A DNA stretch of 10,013 nt, from the NCBI GenBank assembly GCA_003154055.1, contig PMCH01000337.1, positions 5,204 through 15,216 of the forward strand, read 5' to 3'. The notes below the pieces were generated by a model. It did no database searches, was not told the DNA's origin, and saw only the letters and a list, made by a program, of their open reading frames with translations. This document shows positions 7,127 through 10,013 of the stretch, in pieces. The stretch's first letter is position 1, and each line of letters opens with the position of its first letter. A program made the translations under genes and the position numbers. This DNA is from Acidobacteriaceae bacterium. GTDB lineage: Bacteria; Acidobacteriota; Terriglobia; Terriglobales; Acidobacteriaceae.

Positions 7127-8232
7127 GCGAGAGTTACGACATGATTGTGATCGGTGGCGGCCCGGCCGGCACTTCGGCCGCGATCACGGCCGCTCGCGAC
7201 GGCGGCCGCGTCCTGCTGCTCGAGCGTGGCCGCTTTCCACGCCATAAAGTTTGTGGAGAATTTGTCTCGGCGGAGTCGCTGGCGCTGCTGAAATGGCTGC
7301 TGGGTGATGCGGAGCAAGAACTGCTCCACAATTCGATATCGCTATCGGAATCGCGCTTGCTGCTCGATGGCCGCTCTGTGCGTATCCCGGTCACGCCGCC
7401 AGCCGCCAGCATAGCGCGCCACGATCTCGACCTTGCGCTGTGGAATGCCGCTCAAAGCGCCGGCGTCACGACGCTCCAGGAAACGTTGGTGCAAGGTATC
7501 GGGGGCCAGCATCTCTTCCGCGTCCAAACTACCGCCGGAGATTTTAACGGACGCACCGTGGTCAACGCCTCCGGCCGATGGTCGAACCTGAGTCCGGCTG
7601 CGCCACCCTCCAGCGGTTCCCGTTGGCTCGGACTGAAAGCGCACTTCCACGGCGAAACCGAACCCAGCGTGGACCTCTATTTCTTCAAGGACGGATACTG
7701 TGGCGTGCAGCCGGTGCGGGCGCCAAACGGCGAAATTCGCGTGAATGTTTGCGCGTTGTTCCAGGCCAATGAGCGGACAAGCTGGGAACATCTCTTTTCC
7801 CGCCATCCGCTGCTCGAAGCGCGTGCCCGGGATTGGACCGCCGCATTTTCGCCGCTCTCGACCTTCCCCGTGACTTTCCGCACCCCTCGTCCTGTCTCGG
7901 GCGACATCTTCAACGCCGGAGACGCAGCCGGATTCGTGGACCCATTCGTAGGAGATGGAATTGCCCTGGCGCTCCGCAGCGGGAACCTTGCTGCCCGCCG
8001 CGCCCTCTCATTTCTCCGTGGATCCTCCGGCCTCAAGCCCGCACTGCAACTCTATGAAAACGACTACCGGCGCCGCTTGCGGCCCGTTTACAAGGTTTCC
8101 TCCGTGCTCCGCAGATTCCTCGCTCTCCCGCGGAACCTGCGCGCGCCCTTCCTGTTCGCCTGCGAGCGCAGCCCGCGGATCGCGCAGTATCTGGTCCATG
8201 CGACACGATCCCGCCCAATCGAGATGAACTGA
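7123..8232 (+). CDS. FAD-dependent oxidoreductase, geranylgeranyl reductase family
   Basis: A 369-aa flavoprotein. The N-terminal dinucleotide-binding fold has GGGPAG (11-16) with acidic E34 ending strand 2. FPRHKVCGEF (38-47) is the PxxKxCGE signature of the geranylgeranyl-reductase / FAD-monooxygenase group, in which the cysteine lies near the flavin. The second FAD motif is GDAAG (G266-D267), followed by the substrate-side FVDPFVGDGIALALRSG. Members reduce double bonds of isoprenoid chains or hydroxylate aromatic rings, and the sequence alone does not decide between these. It is slightly shorter than many family members and has no membrane segment. The frame is open from 6928 in another register of the methyltransferase gene, but the FAD motif starts right after ATG 7123, which overlaps the upstream stop by four bases. 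The two proteins very likely act in the same pathway. The gene ends convergent with the next one, 33 bases away. Confidence 0.93.
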   Translation: MSESYDMIVIGGGPAGTSAAITAARDGGRVLLLERGRFPRHKVCGEFVSAESLALLKWLLGDAEQELLHNSISLSESRLLLDGRSVRIPVTPPAASIARHDLDLALWNAAQSAGVTTLQETLVQGIGGQHLFRVQTTAGDFNGRTVVNASGRWSNLSPAAPPSSGSRWLGLKAHFHGETEPSVDLYFFKDGYCGVQPVRAPNGEIRVNVCALFQANERTSWEHLFSRHPLLEARARDWTAAFSPLSTFPVTFRTPRPVSGDIFNAGDAAGFVDPFVGDGIALALRSGNLAARRALSFLRGSSGLKPALQLYENDYRRRLRPVYKVSSVLRRFLALPRNLRAPFLFACERSPRIAQYLVHATRSRPIEMN

Positions 8233-8265
8233 ATCACGGGAATTGAAAGAATTGGAGCCGAAAGC

Positions 8266-8952
8266 TTAGCGAACGACGAGCACTTCGCGGATGTTGTCGC
8301 GCGCCAGGAAGAACTTGATTGAAGCGAAATCGCGGAACAGATTTTCGATATGGCGGTTGTTAAAGACTCGCTGCAGGCGCAGGGAGTTCTTGTCGTCTTT
8401 GCGGTTCACCGCCGGAAGCTTGATCTCCTGCATTTCCAGCATGTCGGTGGCGGTGATGTGGAAGCGGTAGCAGGGGGCGTCCGGGCCAGCATCCCGCGTG
8501 TGGAAAAACGCCAGTAGCAAGCCACCCGGCTTCATTACTGACCAGAGCCGGTCCACCGCTGGCTTCACCAGGCTCTCTTCCATGTAGTCGGGAAGGTTCC
8601 AGCACAGCACGATGTCGAACAGTGCGTTGCCGTAAGTCAAGTTCTCGTCGAGAAACCGCTTGCCATCCGTAGCCCAGTTCCCTGCTTCATCCTTGACGCG
8701 CAGCGTTGGATCGAGCGAAGCCCTTAGCAGATCTTCGCTGTAGTTCTTGTGGCCCTTTTCGGTCAGGAACTGGATATTACTGGCTGAGGTCGAACCCAGG
8801 TCCAGCACGCACAACGCTTCCTGGGAATTCAGCAACCGCGAAATCTCGGCCATGCCGCTGGAGCGGCGGTTCAGTTTCTGGGGAACCACTGGAGCGGAAC
8901 TCTGGCCCGAACCTCGAAAGAGTTTCATTACGTTTTCAGAAACTAGCGCCAT
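8266..8952 (-). CDS. Methyltransferase-like protein downstream of bactofilin
   Basis: A 228-aa soluble protein with the outline of a class I SAM methyltransferase but a weak cofactor loop. VLDLGSTSASN (49-59) replaces the usual E/DxGxGxG, lacking the second and third glycines. A strand-2 acidic site may be E/D in NYSEDLL. FDIVLCWNLPDYM resembles motif IV, and WSVMKPGGLLLAFFH matches the post-motif strand common to these enzymes. The C-terminal part ends in IENLFRDFASIKFFLARDNI. The first ~35 residues are Ser/Arg-rich and probably disordered. It could be a true methyltransferase with a divergent loop or a non-catalytic homologue. It follows the bactofilin gene by 39 bases on the same strand, so co-transcription is likely. 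ATG 8952 gives the full frame; ATG 8928 is an alternative, and neither has a clear ribosome site. Confidence 0.85.
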   Translation of the reverse strand: MALVSENVMKLFRGSGQSSAPVVPQKLNRRSSGMAEISRLLNSQEALCVLDLGSTSASNIQFLTEKGHKNYSEDLLRASLDPTLRVKDEAGNWATDGKRFLDENLTYGNALFDIVLCWNLPDYMEESLVKPAVDRLWSVMKPGGLLLAFFHTRDAGPDAPCYRFHITATDMLEMQEIKLPAVNRKDDKNSLRLQRVFNNRHIENLFRDFASIKFFLARDNIREVLVVR

Positions 8953-8991
8953 GGATCACTTGCACCCGGCCAGACTAGAAGGCCCGCGCCC

Positions 8992-9357
8992 CTACGAGGC
9001 CACCGGCGCCGCCTTTCCCGGTTCTTTCTGAATATCAATCTTGCCTTTGAAGAACGCGCCCTCTTCCATCGAGATGCGTTGCGTGATGACGTCGCCGTTT
9101 ACCACGGCAGACTTCCGCAATTCCACGCGCTCGGTGGCGTTGACCGTGCCCTCGACTTTGCCCTGGACGACCACTCCCTTGGCACTGACATTGGCTTTCA
9201 CATTGCCGTTCGGCCCGACGATCAGGCTGTTGTTGCGCAGCTCGATGGTGCCCTCGACCTGTCCATCAACGTAAAGATCTTCGGAGCCCGACAGCTCTCC
9301 CTTGATCACCACCGACTTCCCGATATGCGCGAACTCACCCGATTTGGGGGTGTCCAT
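8992..9357 (-). CDS. Bactofilin (polymer-forming cytoskeletal protein)
   Basis: A 121-aa protein almost wholly made of the bactofilin domain (DUF583), a short right-handed beta-helix that polymerises without nucleotide into filaments at the membrane, often involved in cell shape, polarity or stalk formation. The start FAHIGKSVVIKGELSGSEDL and then YVDGQVEGTIEL are classic. Repeating hydrophobic-glycine rungs (VGPNGNVKANV, VVVQGKVEGTV, AVVNGDV) run to about residue 108. A short unstructured tail (KEPGKAAPVAS) closes it. No signal peptide or membrane segment is seen. GGAGG (9364-9368 on the plus strand as CCTCC) lies six bases before the ATG and fixes the start. It is first in a probable unit with the methyltransferase-like gene. 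Confidence 0.96.
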   Translation of the reverse strand: MDTPKSGEFAHIGKSVVIKGELSGSEDLYVDGQVEGTIELRNNSLIVGPNGNVKANVSAKGVVVQGKVEGTVNATERVELRKSAVVNGDVITQRISMEEGAFFKGKIDIQKEPGKAAPVAS

Positions 9358-9406
9358 GCCTGGCCTCCAGTCTCACTTCCGGCTTCCTACTGCTACGGAG
9401 ACTCAG

Positions 9407-9412
9407 ATTGTA
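9407..9412 (-). promoter_or_regulatory. Possible -10 element for the bactofilin gene
   Basis: The minus strand reads TACAAT, five of six to the sigma-70 -10 consensus, about 50 bases upstream of the bactofilin start. No good -35 hexamer lies at standard spacing (TTGAGA occurs only 12 bases upstream). This is weak evidence in an AT-richer stretch. Confidence 0.25.
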
Positions 9413-9447
9413 AATCATTAATCCTCTCAACCCGGGATCGAAGCTCC

Positions 9448-9462
9448 GGAAATCACGTTTCC
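9448..9462. repeat. Short inverted repeat between divergent bactofilin and secreted-protein genes
   Basis: GGAAA-tcacg-TTTCC is a perfect 5-bp dyad with a 5-base centre, 91 bases upstream of the bactofilin start and just upstream of the rightward gene. Its position between divergent genes would suit a shared operator. The arms are short enough to be chance. Confidence 0.25.
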
Positions 9463-9505
9463 AGTAGTATTTAGGGAAGCAACTGCAAGTGCAGGATTGA
9501 TGAGA

Positions 9506-10013
9506 ATGCAACGCCGACTCTGCTACCATCGTCTAATTTTCCAGGCGTTTTACCGTCGGTTTATGGCCACTTTCACTTCGCTCTCGCAAGCCGGCGCCTC
9601 CATTCTCCTCCTGGGAGCGTGGGGGATCGGCCAGGAGCTGGCGGCCCCCCCAGCCCGTCCCGAACCAGCCGAACTGGTTCGAAAGACCGTGCAGCACGAA
9701 ATCCAGGCGAACGGCGACGGCGTCCATTTCATGTTCCGTGGCACCAAGACCACTCCCAGCGGTTCGACCTCCAAGATCTACGTCGAGACCAAAGACGCCA
9801 CCGCCGGCATGGTAATCGCCTACAACGGCCAATCACTGACCCCGGAGCAGCGCAAGGCCGAAGAGGCCCGCATCGAGCGATTCGTCACCAATCCTGAGGA
9901 ACTCCGGAAGAAGCAGCGGCAGGAACGGGAAGATGCCGAACGAACCATGCGGATTGTCCGCGCTATTCCTGACGCCATGTTGTTTGAGTATGCCGGCGAG
10001 GAGCATGGCTCGG
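9506..10013 (+). CDS. Secreted protein of unknown function, cut by the right edge
   Basis: The frame is open to the end of the window, giving about 169 codons without a stop. The start is uncertain: ATG 9506 has AGGA nine bases upstream (9493-9496), ATG 9500 is too close to it, and ATG 9563 lacks a ribosome site. From 9506 the protein begins with a basic stretch (QRRLCYHR..YRR) followed by the hydrophobic GASILLLGAWGIG, a plausible signal peptide ending near an Ala-Ala-Pro region. The mature part has LVRKTVQHEIQAN, a beta-rich stretch (VHFMFRGTKTT..KIYVETKD), then a charged helix (LTPEQRKAEEARIERF..PEELRKKQRQEREDAERT) and IRAIPDAMLFEY-like sequence. I recall similar exported proteins in Acidobacteriota genomes, with no known function. 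No domain with an activity is visible. Overlapping frames on both strands are judged shadows because this one carries the export signal and ordered protein-like composition. Confidence 0.75.
   Translation, partial: MQRRLCYHRLIFQAFYRRFMATFTSLSQAGASILLLGAWGIGQELAAPPARPEPAELVRKTVQHEIQANGDGVHFMFRGTKTTPSGSTSKIYVETKDATAGMVIAYNGQSLTPEQRKAEEARIERFVTNPEELRKKQRQEREDAERTMRIVRAIPDAMLFEYAGEEHGS

Noticed and set aside
8233..8265. Possible terminator between the oxidoreductase and the methyltransferase-like gene
   Set aside because: The 33 bases hold only AATT repeats around GAAAG and no stable GC stem followed by T residues.

Overview
This 10 kb window of GC-rich bacterial chromosome carries nine complete or near-complete protein genes, one gene cut by the right edge, and one tRNA. 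The mix suggests a member of the Acidobacteriota (Terriglobia-like). It includes a bacillithiol-type BshA, a LytS-type sensor kinase, a bactofilin next to a methyltransferase-like gene, and a secreted protein of a kind I associate with that phylum. This assignment is inferred from gene content and base composition; no rRNA or marker gene here proves it.

Layout from left to right: tRNA-Leu(UAA) on the minus strand (20-108). A PleD-like diguanylate cyclase (REC-GGEEF) on plus (318-1292). A secreted protein with an HExxH metallopeptidase-like motif on minus (1327-2298). bshA on plus (2450-3592). A LytS-family histidine kinase (3540-4910) and an AlaX-type alanyl-tRNA editing protein (4951-6183), both on minus and probably co-transcribed with alaX first. 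A SAM methyltransferase (6461-7126) and an FAD-dependent geranylgeranyl-reductase-family oxidoreductase (7123-8232) on plus, joined by an ATGA overlap. A methyltransferase-like protein (8266-8952) and a bactofilin (8992-9357) on minus, probably one transcript with the bactofilin first. Finally a secreted protein gene on plus (9506 to the right edge), incomplete.

How the genes work together: three short transcription units are visible (alaX-kinase, methyltransferase-oxidoreductase, bactofilin-methyltransferase-like). The rest look monocistronic. The methyltransferase-oxidoreductase pair resembles tailoring genes of small polyketide or prenyl-lipid pathways, but no synthase lies in the window. 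The others are conserved housekeeping or cell-envelope functions: c-di-GMP signalling, low-molecular-weight thiol synthesis, translation quality control and cytoskeleton. I see no insertion sequence, CRISPR array, phage gene or toxin-antitoxin pair, and no convincing rho-independent terminator.

Gene-free gaps are all under 300 bases. The largest is 6184-6460, between the divergent alaX and methyltransferase genes, where I find no strong promoter or hairpin. The 2299-2449 and 9358-9505 gaps each hold a small inverted repeat between divergent genes.
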